DNA from: Blautia sp.
Lineage (GTDB): Bacteria; Bacillota; Clostridia; Lachnospirales; Lachnospiraceae
Direction: 5' to 3'
Length of the DNA stretch: 64,000 bases
Assembly: GCA_029257775.1 (NCBI GenBank)
Contig: JARIAQ010000019.1
Location: 157,603-221,602 of the forward strand
In this document: piece after piece, positions 34,263 through 46,041 of the stretch
Numbering within the stretch: position 1 is the stretch's first letter
Layout: each line of letters begins with the position of its first letter
The notes under the pieces: generated by a model
The model's database searches: none
Told to the model about the DNA's origin: nothing
The model's input: only the letters and a program-made list of their open reading frames with translations
Made by a program: the position numbers and the translations under genes

Positions 34263-36260
34263 ATGAGTGAAGAAAAAATCTTTAAATTAGAATCACCATA
34301 TCAGCCTACGGGAGATCAGCCACAAGCCATAGACCAGCTTGTGAAGGGGTTTAAAGAAGGTAATCAATGCCAGACTTTACTAGGTGTTACAGGGTCTGGG
34401 AAGACTTTTACAATGGCAAATATTATTGCACAGTTAAATAAGCCAACTCTTATTATTGCACATAATAAAACACTGGCGGCCCAACTTTATGGGGAATTTA
34501 AAGAATTTTTTCCAAATAATGCGGTGGAATATTTTGTATCTTACTATGATTATTATCAACCGGAAGCCTATGTTCCATCTTCGGATACTTATATCGCAAA
34601 AGATTCGTCTGTTAATGATGAAATAGACAAATTACGTCTTTCTGCTACATCTTCTCTTAGTGAGCGAAAAGATGTGATTATTGTTTCTAGTGTATCTTGT
34701 ATATATGGCATTGGTAGTCCAGATGATTATCAGAACATGATTATTTCTCTGCGTCCTGGAATGGAAAAAGATAGGGATGAAGTTATTCGGGAATTGATTG
34801 ATATTCAATATGATCGTAATGAAATGGATTTTCGCCGAGGAACATTTCGTGTTCGGGGAGATGTTCTAGAAATATTTCCGGCAGATTATTCGGAAACTGC
34901 AGTACGAGTAGAATTTTTCGGAGATGAAATTGAACGTATTACAGAAATTGATATTTTAACAGGAGAGATAAAACATGCATTAAATCATATTGCTATTTTT
35001 CCAGCTTCACATTACGTTGTGCCCATTGAAAAGATACGTAAGGCAGCTGTTGCAATAGAAGAGGAATTAAAAGAGCGTGTAGATTATTTTAAAGGAGAAG
35101 ATAAACTTTTAGAGGCACAGAGAATTTCTGAAAGAACAAATTTTGATATTGAGATGTTAAAGGAAACTGGATTTTGCTCTGGAGTAGAAAATTATTCCAG
35201 ACATTTATCAGGCTTAAAGCCAGGGCAGCCTCCTTATACGTTAATTGATTATTTTGGAGATGACTTTCTTATTATTATAGATGAATCTCATAAAACCATT
35301 CCTCAGATAAGAGGAATGTATGCGGGAGATCAGGCTAGAAAGCAAACTTTAGTGGATTATGGTTTTCGTTTACCTTCTGCAAAGGATAACAGACCTTTAA
35401 ATTTTGAAGAATTTGAAGGGAAAATTGACCAGATTTTATTTGTTTCTGCAACACCGGGAGAATATGAAGAAAGTCATGAGATGCTTCGAGGAGAGCAAAT
35501 TATTCGTCCTACAGGCCTTTTAGATCCAGAGGTAGAAGTACGTCCAGTAGAAGGACAAATTGATGATTTGATTGGAGAAGTTAATAAAGAAATTAAAAAG
35601 AAAAATAAAGTTCTTATTACAACACTTACAAAACGTATGGCAGAGGACTTAACAGAATATATGAAGGAGTTAGGCATACGTGTAAGATATCTTCATTCAG
35701 ATATTGATACTTTGGAGAGAACGCAGATTATTCGTGATATGCGTTTAGATGTGTTTGATGTATTAGTAGGAATTAATTTATTAAGAGAAGGTCTTGACAT
35801 TCCAGAGATTACTTTAGTTGCTATTTTAGATGCAGATAAAGAAGGATTTTTGCGTTCAGAGGTATCTCTTATTCAGACTATAGGACGTGCCGCCCGAAAT
35901 GCAGAGGGTAGAGTTATTATGTATGCAGATACTATGACAGATTCCATGAAAATTGCTATTGACGAAACCCTGAGGAGAAGAGCATTACAGCAAAAATATA
36001 ATGAAGAACATGGAATTACACCAAAAACCATTAAAAAAGCAGTACGTGATCTGATTAGCATTTCAAAAGCAGTAGCAGAAACAGAGGAAAAATTAGAAAA
36101 AGATCCAGAAAGTATGAGCCGAAAAGAACTTGAAAATCTTATTAAAAAAGTTCAAAAACAAATGCAGACAGCAGCAGCCGATTTGAATTTTGAGATGGCG
36201 GCTTCTTTACGTGATAAAATGCTAGAATTAAAAAGAAATTTAGAAGAGCTAGATAATTAA
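34263..36260 (+). CDS. uvrB: UvrABC system protein B
   Basis: UvrB is the helicase-like damage-verification subunit of nucleotide excision repair. The 665-aa protein shows Walker [11 protein letters not shown], the beta-hairpin [14 protein letters not shown]-box-like IIDESH, helicase motif [11 protein letters not shown] and a C-terminal UVR motif for UvrC binding. The tracked GTG start at 34233 has no RBS. GAGGGAG places the start at the ATG at 34263. uvrA is not adjacent. Confidence 0.96.
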   Translation: MSEEKIFKLESPYQPTGDQPQAIDQLVKGFKEGNQCQTLLGVTGSGKTFTMANIIAQLNKPTLIIAHNKTLAAQLYGEFKEFFPNNAVEYFVSYYDYYQPEAYVPSSDTYIAKDSSVNDEIDKLRLSATSSLSERKDVIIVSSVSCIYGIGSPDDYQNMIISLRPGMEKDRDEVIRELIDIQYDRNEMDFRRGTFRVRGDVLEIFPADYSETAVRVEFFGDEIERITEIDILTGEIKHALNHIAIFPASHYVVPIEKIRKAAVAIEEELKERVDYFKGEDKLLEAQRISERTNFDIEMLKETGFCSGVENYSRHLSGLKPGQPPYTLIDYFGDDFLIIIDESHKTIPQIRGMYAGDQARKQTLVDYGFRLPSAKDNRPLNFEEFEGKIDQILFVSATPGEYEESHEMLRGEQIIRPTGLLDPEVEVRPVEGQIDDLIGEVNKEIKKKNKVLITTLTKRMAEDLTEYMKELGIRVRYLHSDIDTLERTQIIRDMRLDVFDVLVGINLLREGLDIPEITLVAILDADKEGFLRSEVSLIQTIGRAARNAEGRVIMYADTMTDSMKIAIDETLRRRALQQKYNEEHGITPKTIKKAVRDLISISKAVAETEEKLEKDPESMSRKELENLIKKVQKQMQTAAADLNFEMAASLRDKMLELKRNLEELDN

Positions 36261-36310
36261 GTGTGCATTTTTTAAGTAATATAGAAATTTCTAAAATAAT
36301 TATAAAGCTC

Positions 36311-36339
36311 TTGACAAATAAAACTACTGGTGCTATCTT
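36311..36339 (+). promoter_or_regulatory. Heat-shock operon promoter (hrcA-grpE-dnaK-dnaJ)
   Basis: TTGACA, a 17-base spacer and TATCTT with extended TGC lie immediately upstream of the CIRCE element, so HrcA bound at CIRCE would block initiation. Confidence 0.75.
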
Positions 36340-36352
36340 AAGAGCATAGATA

Positions 36353-36379
36353 TTAGCACTCCACTACAATGAGTGCTAA
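36353..36379 (+). promoter_or_regulatory. CIRCE operator upstream of hrcA
   Basis: TTAGCACTC-N9-GAGTGCTAA is a perfect consensus match. HrcA binds this inverted repeat and represses the operon until heat or unfolded protein titrates GroEL away from HrcA. Confidence 0.98.
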
Positions 36380-36402
36380 CAATAAAAAGAAAGGAGCGAG
36401 AT

Positions 36403-37455
36403 ATGGAATTAGTGACTGAGTTGGATGAAAGAAAACGTAAAATTCTAAAAGCCATTATTCAGACATATTTGGAGACTGGTGAGCCAGTTGGATCAAGGAC
36501 AATTTCTAAATACACGGATTTGAATCTTAGCTCCGCAACAATTCGAAATGAGATGTCGGACTTAGAGGAATTAGGATATATTGTCCAGCCGTACACGTCT
36601 GCCGGCCGCATACCTTCCGATTTAGGATATCGACTTTATGTAGATGAGCTAATGAAAGAAAAGGAACAGGAAGTGGCAGAGATTAAGGATCTGATGATAG
36701 AAAAAACAGATAAGATGGAAAAAGTTTTAAAGCAGGTAGCAAAAGTGCTTGCTTCTAATACGAATTATGCCACTATGATTACGGGACCAGCTTATCATAG
36801 GAATAAAGTGAAATTTATCCAGCTTTCTAAAGTCAGTGAAAAACAGTTGTTGACTGTAGTAGTAGTGGAAGGAAATATTGTGAAAAATCATATTATTGAC
36901 CTTCAAGAAGCAATGGATGAGGAAACTATTTTAAAACTAAATCTGTTGTTGAATACACAGCTAAATGGCTTATCCATTGAAGAAATAAATCTGGCAATGA
37001 TTTCTCACTTAAAAGAACAAGCAGGCATACACAGTGCTGTGGTTGGAAGCGTTATTGATGCAGTTGCCGAGGCTATTGCACCAGACGAAGAGGATATGGA
37101 GATTTATACTAGTGGAGCTACGAATATTTTTAAATATCCGGAATTAGCAGATACCACAAAAGCAAGTGAGCTGATTTCTACTTTTGAAGAAAAACAAGCT
37201 TTAGCAGAATTTGCCAAGGAAACTATGGAAGCAGATCATGGAAAGGAAAATACAGGGATTCAAATTTATATTGGAGATGAAAGCCCTGTGCAGACTATGA
37301 AAGACTGCAGCGTTGTAACTGCCACCTATGATTTAGGAGGTGGTATGCAGGGAACGATTGGTATCATAGGACCTAAGCGAATGGATTACGAAAATGTAGT
37401 GGATAATCTGAAAACTTTAAAAAATCAGTTAGATTATATATTTAAGAAAACGTAG
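36403..37455 (+). CDS. hrcA: Heat-inducible transcription repressor HrcA
   Basis: HrcA is the dimeric repressor of class I heat-shock genes. The 350-aa protein has an N-terminal winged helix (ILKAIIQTYLETGEPVGSRTISKY) and the C-terminal HrcA domain ending in GIIGPKRMDYENVV. The tracked start at 36373 is inside the CIRCE element; the ATG at 36403 with AAAGGAG is the real one. It leads grpE-dnaK-dnaJ. Confidence 0.97.
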   Translation: MELVTELDERKRKILKAIIQTYLETGEPVGSRTISKYTDLNLSSATIRNEMSDLEELGYIVQPYTSAGRIPSDLGYRLYVDELMKEKEQEVAEIKDLMIEKTDKMEKVLKQVAKVLASNTNYATMITGPAYHRNKVKFIQLSKVSEKQLLTVVVVEGNIVKNHIIDLQEAMDEETILKLNLLLNTQLNGLSIEEINLAMISHLKEQAGIHSAVVGSVIDAVAEAIAPDEEDMEIYTSGATNIFKYPELADTTKASELISTFEEKQALAEFAKETMEADHGKENTGIQIYIGDESPVQTMKDCSVVTATYDLGGGMQGTIGIIGPKRMDYENVVDNLKTLKNQLDYIFKKT

Positions 37456-37473
37456 AAAGGCGGTAAGAGATTC

Positions 37474-38109
37474 GTGTCAGAAGAAAAAAAGGAATATAAT
37501 ACAATAGAAGAAGATGAAATTTCTCAAAATGAAACAGAAGAAATTTTAGAAGAAGATGATGTGAAATTAGCAGAGGAAACTGTTTCAGATACAGATGAGA
37601 TAGTAGAAGAAGAACAGACAGCAGAAGAAAAAACAGCAGAGAAAAAAAGTCTGTTTGGAAAAAAGAAAAAAGACAAAAAAGATGAAAAGATAGAAGAATT
37701 AACCGATATGGTGAAACGTCAGATGGCAGAGTTTGACAACTTTAGGAAACGGACAGAAAAAGAAAAAGCTTCCATGTATCAAATTGGAGCGAAAGAAATT
37801 GTTGAAAAAATTCTTCCAGTTGTTGATAACTTTGAAAGAGGTCTGGCAATGATACCGGAAAATGAAAAAGAAAATCCTGTAGCTACAGGTATGGCGCAGA
37901 TTTACAAACAGCTTATGGCAGCTTTTGATGAAATGGGAGTTAAAGCAATTGAAGCTGTGGGGCAGGAATTTAATCCGGATTTTCATAATGCAGTTATGCA
38001 TGTGGAAGATGAAGAAGTGGAAGAGAACATAGTCGTGGAAGAATTCCAGAAAGGATATTTGTATAAAGATTGTGTTATCAGACACAGTATGGTAAAGGTT
38101 GCAAATTAG
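37474..38109 (+). CDS. grpE: Nucleotide exchange factor GrpE
   Basis: GrpE is a dimeric co-chaperone that releases ADP from DnaK. The 211-aa protein begins with a highly acidic, Glu-rich low-complexity tail (about 1-55), followed by a coiled coil and the C-terminal beta domain with GYLYKDCVIRHSMVKV. The start is GTG with AAAGGCGG upstream. It is 18 bases after hrcA. Confidence 0.97.
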   Translation: MSEEKKEYNTIEEDEISQNETEEILEEDDVKLAEETVSDTDEIVEEEQTAEEKTAEKKSLFGKKKKDKKDEKIEELTDMVKRQMAEFDNFRKRTEKEKASMYQIGAKEIVEKILPVVDNFERGLAMIPENEKENPVATGMAQIYKQLMAAFDEMGVKAIEAVGQEFNPDFHNAVMHVEDEEVEENIVVEEFQKGYLYKDCVIRHSMVKVAN

Positions 38110-38197
38110 TGATATTTATCAAGCAGGAGAAATTCTGTGAGATTTTATCTTATATAAGGAAGATAACTAACAAATAAATAATAGAAGAGAAATTTAG

Positions 38198-40084
<1,887 letters not shown>

Positions 40085-40103
40085 TCTGCAAGCGTAAAGC
40101 AGT

Positions 40104-40152
40104 GAAACATGGGCATGGGGTGTTTTGTGACACCTCATGTCTTATGTGTTTC
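40104..40152 (+). other. Intercistronic hairpin between dnaK and dnaJ
   Basis: GAAACAT...GCATGGGGTG pairs imperfectly with CACCTCATG...ATGTGTTTC. No T run follows directly, so this looks more like an mRNA processing or stability element than a terminator, lowering dnaJ relative to dnaK. Confidence 0.5.
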
Positions 40153-40192
40153 AATATCTGCGGCGCACTGATTAGAGAAAGGGATAAGACGA

Positions 40193-41353
40193 ATGGCAGA
40201 TAAAAGAGATTACTATGAGGTCCTTGGAGTAGACAGGGGCGCAGATGATTCTGCAATTAAAAGTGCATATCGTAAGCTTGCCAAAAAATATCACCCTGAT
40301 GTAAATCCTGGAGATAAAGAAGCCGAGAAAAAATTTAAAGAAGCAACAGAAGCTTATGGCGTTTTAAGTGATCCTCAAAAAAGAAAACAGTATGATCAGT
40401 TTGGCCATGCCGCTTTTGAACAAGGTGGCGGCGGTGCCGGAGGCGGATTTGGCGGTTTCGGAGGTTTTGGCGGCGCAGATATGGGCGATATCTTTGGTGA
40501 TATTTTCGGAGACTTATTTGGCGGCGGTGGACGTAGAAGACCTAATAATGGACCGATGAAAGGTGCAAATGTTAGGGCTTCTGTTCGCATCACTTTTGAA
40601 GAAGCTGTTTTTGGATGTGAAAAAGAACTGGAATTGAATTTAAAAGATACGTGTAGTACTTGTAACGGAAGTGGAGCAAAACCGGGAACATCACCGGAAA
40701 CTTGTTCCAAATGTCATGGTTCAGGTCAGGTAGTTTACACGCAACAATCTATGTTTGGTACGATTCAGAATGTACAGACTTGTCCGGAGTGTCAAGGAAC
40801 TGGTAAGGTGATTAAAGAAAAATGTACACAATGTCATGGTAGTGGATTTACTTCAAGTAGAAAGAAAATCAAAGTTACCATACCAGCAGGTATTGATAAT
40901 GGACAAAGTATTCGTATCAGAGAAAAAGGTGAACCGGGTGTAAACGGTGGACCAAGAGGCGATTTAATGGTGGAAGTAGTTGTTGCACGCCATCCGATTT
41001 TCCAAAGACAGGATATGAACATATTCTCAACAGCGCCGATTACTTTTGCACAGGCTGCACTTGGCGGTGAAGTACGCATTAGTACTGTTGACGGAGATGT
41101 TCTTTATGATGTGAAACCAGGTACACAGACAGATACAAAGGTTCGTTTGAAAGGAAAAGGTGTTCCATCAATTCGAAACAAAAACCTTAGAGGAGACCAC
41201 TATGTAACGTTGGTGGTAGAAGTTCCTACAAAGCTTAATGAGGAAGCAAAAGAAGCTCTTCGTAAATTTGATGCAGCTTGTGGAAATCGTTCTTCTAATG
41301 GTGAAAAGAAGAAGAAATTCGGAGAAAAAATAAAAGATATATTTGAAAATTAA
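40193..41353 (+). CDS. dnaJ: Chaperone protein DnaJ (Hsp40)
   Basis: DnaJ delivers substrate to DnaK and stimulates its ATPase. The 386-aa type I protein has the J domain with the HPD motif in [10 protein letters not shown] (about 33-36), a Gly/Phe-rich region, four CxxCxGxG zinc motifs ([32 protein letters not shown]) and C-terminal substrate domains. The last gene of the heat-shock operon, it is followed by a terminator. Confidence 0.98.
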   Translation: MADKRDYYEVLGVDRGADDSAIKSAYRKLAKKYHPDVNPGDKEAEKKFKEATEAYGVLSDPQKRKQYDQFGHAAFEQGGGGAGGGFGGFGGFGGADMGDIFGDIFGDLFGGGGRRRPNNGPMKGANVRASVRITFEEAVFGCEKELELNLKDTCSTCNGSGAKPGTSPETCSKCHGSGQVVYTQQSMFGTIQNVQTCPECQGTGKVIKEKCTQCHGSGFTSSRKKIKVTIPAGIDNGQSIRIREKGEPGVNGGPRGDLMVEVVVARHPIFQRQDMNIFSTAPITFAQAALGGEVRISTVDGDVLYDVKPGTQTDTKVRLKGKGVPSIRNKNLRGDHYVTLVVEVPTKLNEEAKEALRKFDAACGNRSSNGEKKKKFGEKIKDIFEN

Positions 41354-41361
41354 GAAAACAG

Positions 41362-41401
41362 GAGAGTTGTATTTCATTAAGAGAATGAGAATGCAACTCT
41401 C
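41362..41401 (+). terminator. Terminator after dnaJ
   Basis: GAGAGTTGTATTTCATT pairs with AATGAGAATGCAACTCTC, followed by TTTT. It ends the heat-shock operon. Confidence 0.8.
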
Positions 41402-41487
41402 TTTTGGTTGCAATTCTTTTTTCTTTCCTCTATAATAATAAAATACGCTTATTATGTCTGTACGTATGGAAATAAGGAGAAAAATAA

Positions 41488-42474
41488 ATGAAGTGGAAAA
41501 AATTCAGAATAAAAACGAAAACAGAAGCAGAGGATATTATTATCAGTACCCTCTATGATATTGGATTAGAAGGTGCACAGATTGAAGATAACGTACCTCT
41601 TACACCGTTGGAAAAAGAGCAGATGTTTGTAGATATTCTACCTCAGATGCAGGAAGATGACGGTATCGCATACTTAAGTTTCTTTGTAGAAGAAACAGAA
41701 GATGGTGCATTACTTATGAACGGCGAAGTTACAGGAGAAGAGGAAATCTTAAATGCAGTGAAGACAGAGCTGGATGGACTTCGTGATTTTATGGATATAG
41801 GCGAAGGTAGTATTGCAGTAGACGAAACAGAAGATATTGACTGGATTAATAATTGGAAACAATATTTTAAACAGTTTTACGTGGATGATATTTTAATTAT
41901 TCCTTCCTGGGAAGAAGTAAAGGAAGAAGATAAGGATAGAATGATTATCCACATTGATCCGGGAACTGCTTTTGGAACAGGTATGCACGAAACAACTCAA
42001 CTTTGTATTCGTCAGTTAAAGAAATTCGTAAGAGAAGATACAGAACTTTTAGATGTTGGTACGGGTAGTGGGATTTTGTCCATTGTAGCGTTGAAATTAG
42101 GTGCAAAACACGCAGTAGGAACAGATTTAGATCCATGTGCAGTACCAGCTGTAGAGGAAAATAAAGAAGTAAATGAAATTCCTTCACAGGATTTTGATAT
42201 GATGATTGGCAATATTATTGATGACAAAGAAGTACAGAATAAAGTTGGGTATGAGAAATATGATATTGTAGTTGCTAACATTCTGGCAGATGTATTAGTG
42301 CCTCTTACACCAGTAATTGTACAACAAATGAAAAAAGGCGGGATCTATATTACTTCCGGTATTATTGATAATAAAGAAGAAACTGTAGTAGAAGCAGTAA
42401 AAGCAGCCGGTCTTGAAGTGTTAGAAGTGACTTATCAGGGTGAGTGGGTTTCCGTTACAGCCAGAAAAAATTAG
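41488..42474 (+). CDS. prmA: Ribosomal protein L11 methyltransferase
   Basis: PrmA trimethylates ribosomal protein L11 using SAM. The 328-aa protein has an N-terminal L11-recognition domain, the linker and the Rossmann core with LDVGTGSGILSIVAL and the VANILADVL motif. A GGAGAA site precedes the start. rsmE follows after 9 bases, the usual Firmicute pairing. Confidence 0.96.
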   Translation: MKWKKFRIKTKTEAEDIIISTLYDIGLEGAQIEDNVPLTPLEKEQMFVDILPQMQEDDGIAYLSFFVEETEDGALLMNGEVTGEEEILNAVKTELDGLRDFMDIGEGSIAVDETEDIDWINNWKQYFKQFYVDDILIIPSWEEVKEEDKDRMIIHIDPGTAFGTGMHETTQLCIRQLKKFVREDTELLDVGTGSGILSIVALKLGAKHAVGTDLDPCAVPAVEENKEVNEIPSQDFDMMIGNIIDDKEVQNKVGYEKYDIVVANILADVLVPLTPVIVQQMKKGGIYITSGIIDNKEETVVEAVKAAGLEVLEVTYQGEWVSVTARKN

Positions 42475-42483
42475 GAGAAAGTT

Positions 42484-43224
42484 ATGTATCGTTTTTTTGT
42501 AGAGCCGTCTCAGATAAAAGATAATCAGATTTGTATAAACGGAAGTGACGTAAATCATATAAAAAATGTTTTGCGCATGAAGCTGAAAGAAGAAATTTTA
42601 ATTAGTAGTGGAGAAGATAAGGAATATACTTGCTATATAGAGGAAATTGGAGAAGAAGAAATTCTTGCGCATATTATGTATGTTCAAGAAGCAGGGTACG
42701 AACTTTCTTCTAAAATTTATTTGTTTCAGGGACTTCCTAAAAACGATAAAATGGAACTGATTATCCAAAAAGCAGTCGAGCTAGGTGTACATCAAATTAT
42801 ACCTGTAGCATCCAAAAGAGCTGTAGTAAAGCTGGATAAGAAAAAAGAGGAAAAGAAACTTACAAGGTGGCAGGCAATTTCTGAAAGTGCGGCAAAGCAG
42901 TCAAAACGAATGTATGTACCAGAAATCGCTAATGTTATGAGTTTTCAACAGGCAGTAGATTATGCAAAAGAGTTGAATGTAGTTCTTCTTCCCTATGAGT
43001 TGGCAGATGGAATAAAAAAAACAAAAGAAATTATTAGTAGAATAAAGCCGGGATCGTCAGTGGGAATTTTTATTGGACCTGAGGGCGGATTTGAGGAAAG
43101 TGAAGTCGAACTTGCAAAAGGAAAAGCCAATGCACAGGTCATTACTTTGGGAAAAAGAATTTTAAGAACAGAAACAGCGGGACTTACGGTTTTGTCTATT
43201 TTAATGTATACACTGGAGGAATAA
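42484..43224 (+). CDS. rsmE: 16S rRNA (uracil(1498)-N(3))-methyltransferase
   Basis: RsmE methylates U1498 of 16S rRNA. The 246-aa SPOUT-fold protein has an N-terminal PUA-like part (MYRFFVEPSQI) and the knotted SAM site with FIGPEGGFEESEVELA and LGKRILRTETAG. The stop is two bases before the next gene, so the pair is translationally linked. Confidence 0.97.
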   Translation: MYRFFVEPSQIKDNQICINGSDVNHIKNVLRMKLKEEILISSGEDKEYTCYIEEIGEEEILAHIMYVQEAGYELSSKIYLFQGLPKNDKMELIIQKAVELGVHQIIPVASKRAVVKLDKKKEEKKLTRWQAISESAAKQSKRMYVPEIANVMSFQQAVDYAKELNVVLLPYELADGIKKTKEIISRIKPGSSVGIFIGPEGGFEESEVELAKGKANAQVITLGKRILRTETAGLTVLSILMYTLEE

Positions 43225-43226
43225 AG

Positions 43227-44381
43227 ATGGAAGCATATCTGGATAATTCAGCAACAACCAGATGCTACGAAGAAGTAAAAGATATTGTGGTAAAAACCAT
43301 GATAGAAGATTTTGGAAATCCTTCTGCAATGCATTTAAGAGGTGTAGAAGCAGAAAATTATGTAAAAGAAGCAACAAAAGAAATTGCAAAAACATTAAAA
43401 GTGCAGGATAAAGAAATCTTTTTTACTTCAGGAGGAACAGAGTCTGATAACTGGGCCATTATTGGGATAGCTCTGGCAAAGAACAGACAGGGAAAACATA
43501 TTATTACAACACCTTTTGAACATGCAGCTGTATCAGCGCCAATCCAATGGCTTTATAAGCAGGGATATGAAATAACAGAAATTCCTGTAGATGAAAAAGG
43601 AAACATTTTATTGGAAAAGCTTGCAGAGGCCATAAGAGAAGATACTATTTTAGTTTCTACAATGATGGTAAATAATGAAATAGGAGCTGTTTTGCCTATT
43701 GAGGAAATGGGAAGGTTAATTCACGAAAAAAATCCTCAGACAACTTTTCATGTTGATGCTATTCAAGCTTATGGGAAATACCGAATTTATCCAAAAAAAT
43801 GGAATATTGATTTATTGTCTGTCAGCGGTCATAAAATCCATGGCCCTAAAGGGGTAGGATTTTTATATGTAAATGAAAAGACAAAAATTCAGCCGTTAAT
43901 TTTAGGCGGTGGACAGCAAAAAGGAATGCGTTCCGGTACAGATAACGTACCCGGAATTGCAGGACTAGGTGTTGCTGCAAAGAGAATATATGAGCATATA
44001 GAAGAAAATGTTTCATCCATGATGGAATTAAAAAAATATTTTGCACAGGAACTTTTAAAAATTGAAAATGTGGAAATAAATGGTCCTGAAGTGGAAAAAG
44101 GAGCACCACATATTTTAAATGTGAGCTTTCTGGGAGTAAGAAGTGAAGTATTATTGCATACTCTTGAAGATAGGAATATTTATGTTTCAGCGGGAAGTGC
44201 ATGTTCCAGCCATAAAAGAGCAGGAAGTGCCACTTTGACAGCACTGCGTTTAACACCAGAGCAAAAAGAATCAGCAATTCGATTTAGTTTTTGTGAGTTT
44301 ACCACGAAAGAGGAAATTGATTATACACTGGAAGCATTGAGAAATGTACTTCCCATGCTTCGCAAGTATGCAAGAAAATAG
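43227..44381 (+). CDS. Cysteine desulfurase (NifS/NifZ-like), partner of ThiI
   Basis: This PLP-dependent desulfurase moves sulfur from cysteine to a carrier protein. Its 384 aa show the PLP Lys in SVSGHKIHGPKG and the active-site Cys in VSAGSACSSHKR. thiI lies 15 bases downstream. In B. subtilis the equivalent pair is nifZ-thiI, where the desulfurase directly serves ThiI in 4-thiouridine formation, so that role is likely here rather than general Fe-S assembly. Confidence 0.93.
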   Translation: MEAYLDNSATTRCYEEVKDIVVKTMIEDFGNPSAMHLRGVEAENYVKEATKEIAKTLKVQDKEIFFTSGGTESDNWAIIGIALAKNRQGKHIITTPFEHAAVSAPIQWLYKQGYEITEIPVDEKGNILLEKLAEAIREDTILVSTMMVNNEIGAVLPIEEMGRLIHEKNPQTTFHVDAIQAYGKYRIYPKKWNIDLLSVSGHKIHGPKGVGFLYVNEKTKIQPLILGGGQQKGMRSGTDNVPGIAGLGVAAKRIYEHIEENVSSMMELKKYFAQELLKIENVEINGPEVEKGAPHILNVSFLGVRSEVLLHTLEDRNIYVSAGSACSSHKRAGSATLTALRLTPEQKESAIRFSFCEFTTKEEIDYTLEALRNVLPMLRKYARK

Positions 44382-44396
44382 AAAGGAAATTATAGA

Positions 44397-45575
44397 ATGT
44401 ATAAAGCATTTTTAATTAAATATGCAGAAATTGCAATTAAAGGAAAAAATCGATACATTTTTGAAGATGCCCTGGTAGCACAGATAAAGTATCAATTGAA
44501 AAATGTAGAAGGCAAATTTAGAATTGTAAAAGAAATGGGTCGTATTTTCATCTATACAGATGGAGAATTTGATTATGATGAAACTATTGAATCTTTAAAG
44601 AGAGTATTTGGAATTTTCAGTATTTGTCCTGCTGTTGTATTAGAAGATGAAGGGTTTGAGAAACTTTCTGAGGAAGTGACAGAATATGTAAAAAAACTGT
44701 ATGGAGAGAAAACATTAACTTTTAAAGTTAATACCAGAAGAAATAAAAAAACATATCCTATGCAGTCTATGGAAATTAGTAGTGCTTTAGGTGGTGCAAT
44801 TTTAGATGCCTGCCCGAATATGAAAGTAGATGTACATCATCCGGATGTATTTGTAAATGTAGAAATCAGAAATAAAATTTATTTGTATTCTGAGAATATT
44901 CCAGGACCAGGCGGTATGCCTCTTGGAACAAATGGTAGTGCAATGCTTCTTCTTTCTGGTGGTATTGACAGCCCTGTTGCAGGATATATGATTGCAAAAA
45001 GAGGTGTTACTCTTGATGCGGTATATTTTCATGCCCCGCCATATACAAGTGAAAGAGCTAAGCAGAAAGTGGTCGATTTAGCTAAATTGGTAGCAAAGTA
45101 CAGTGGACCAATTCGTCTTCATGTAGTGAACTTTACCGATATTCAGTTATATATTTACGACAAGTGCCCTCATGAAGAACTGACAATTATCATGCGACGT
45201 TATATGATGAAAATTGCAGAAGAATTTGCAAAAAAAGATGGTTGTTTGGGATTAATTACGGGAGAGAGTATTGGCCAAGTAGCAAGCCAGACAATTCATA
45301 GTCTTGCTGCTACAAATGATGTATGTACTATGCCGGTATTTCGCCCTGTAATTGGTTTTGACAAGCAGGAAATTGTAGATGTAGCGTTAAAAATAAACAC
45401 TTATGAAACATCAATTTTGCCCTATGAAGATTGTTGTACTATTTTTGTTGCAAAACATCCTGTTACAAAACCAAATCTGCAAATTATCAAACGTTCTGAA
45501 GAAAAACTTCAGGAAAAAATTGATGAGATGATGAAAGAAGCAGTAGAAACAGCAGAAACTATTATTTGTGAATAA
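44397..45575 (+). CDS. thiI: tRNA uracil 4-sulfurtransferase ThiI
   Basis: ThiI activates U8 of tRNA with ATP and inserts sulfur, forming 4-thiouridine. The 392-aa protein has an N-terminal ferredoxin-like/THUMP region (about 1-165), a PP-loop domain (LLSGGIDSPVAGYM) and a conserved Cys in YEDCCTIFVAKHP. It lacks the C-terminal rhodanese domain of E. coli ThiI, consistent with direct sulfur transfer from the adjacent desulfurase. A terminator follows. Confidence 0.96.
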   Translation: MYKAFLIKYAEIAIKGKNRYIFEDALVAQIKYQLKNVEGKFRIVKEMGRIFIYTDGEFDYDETIESLKRVFGIFSICPAVVLEDEGFEKLSEEVTEYVKKLYGEKTLTFKVNTRRNKKTYPMQSMEISSALGGAILDACPNMKVDVHHPDVFVNVEIRNKIYLYSENIPGPGGMPLGTNGSAMLLLSGGIDSPVAGYMIAKRGVTLDAVYFHAPPYTSERAKQKVVDLAKLVAKYSGPIRLHVVNFTDIQLYIYDKCPHEELTIIMRRYMMKIAEEFAKKDGCLGLITGESIGQVASQTIHSLAATNDVCTMPVFRPVIGFDKQEIVDVALKINTYETSILPYEDCCTIFVAKHPVTKPNLQIIKRSEEKLQEKIDEMMKEAVETAETIICE

Positions 45576-45590
45576 AAAGAGTGAAAAAAA

Positions 45591-45619
45591 TACAGGCTAT
45601 AGAAATTCTATAGCCTGTA
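45591..45619. terminator. Bidirectional terminator between thiI and the HPr-like gene
   Basis: TACAGGCTATAG-AAATT-CTATAGCCTGTA is a perfect 12-bp stem, with AAAAAA on one side and TAAAAACTTT on the other, between convergent genes. Confidence 0.88.
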
Positions 45620-45641
45620 AAAACTTTAAACAGTATTTTAA

Positions 45642-45875
45642 TTAAACTAAGTATGGTTTTAATACTTCTAAAATTTCGTCTAAAGCTGCATCTGCTGCAT
45701 GAATGTTTAAATCGATAGATTTGGATAAATCTAAAGAAAAGATACCCATAATGGATTTTGCATCAATTACGTATCTTCCGGATACTAAATCAAAATCATA
45801 ATCAAATTTTGTAATTTCATTTACAAAAGATTTAACTTTGTCGATAGAATTAAGTGAAATTTTAACTGTTTTCAT
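45642..45875 (-). CDS. HPr-family protein lacking the phosphorylatable histidine
   Basis: The 77-aa protein matches the HPr fold best around the Ser-46 region: AKSIMGIFSLDL aligns with KSIMGVMSLGI of B. subtilis HPr, and the length and strand-helix pattern fit. The N-terminal loop, where HPr has GIHARPA with active His15, reads LNSIDKVKSF and has no His. It therefore cannot accept phosphate from Enzyme I but could still be phosphorylated on Ser41, as in Crh. A GGGAGG site precedes the start. The gene is single and leftward. Confidence 0.85.
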   Translation of the reverse strand: MKTVKISLNSIDKVKSFVNEITKFDYDFDLVSGRYVIDAKSIMGIFSLDLSKSIDLNIHAADAALDEILEVLKPYLV

Positions 45876-46041
45876 TGGATAAAAATCCTCCCTTACATCA
45901 GATTTAATATTTGCTTATTACAAGCATAATGTTACCTTTTATGGTAAAAAAAGTCAATATAAAAAAGGGGAAATAAAGTACAAATTATTTGAAAACAATT
46001 CGTCAAAACGCTTAAGTTTCAGAAGGAATGAGGATAAAAGA

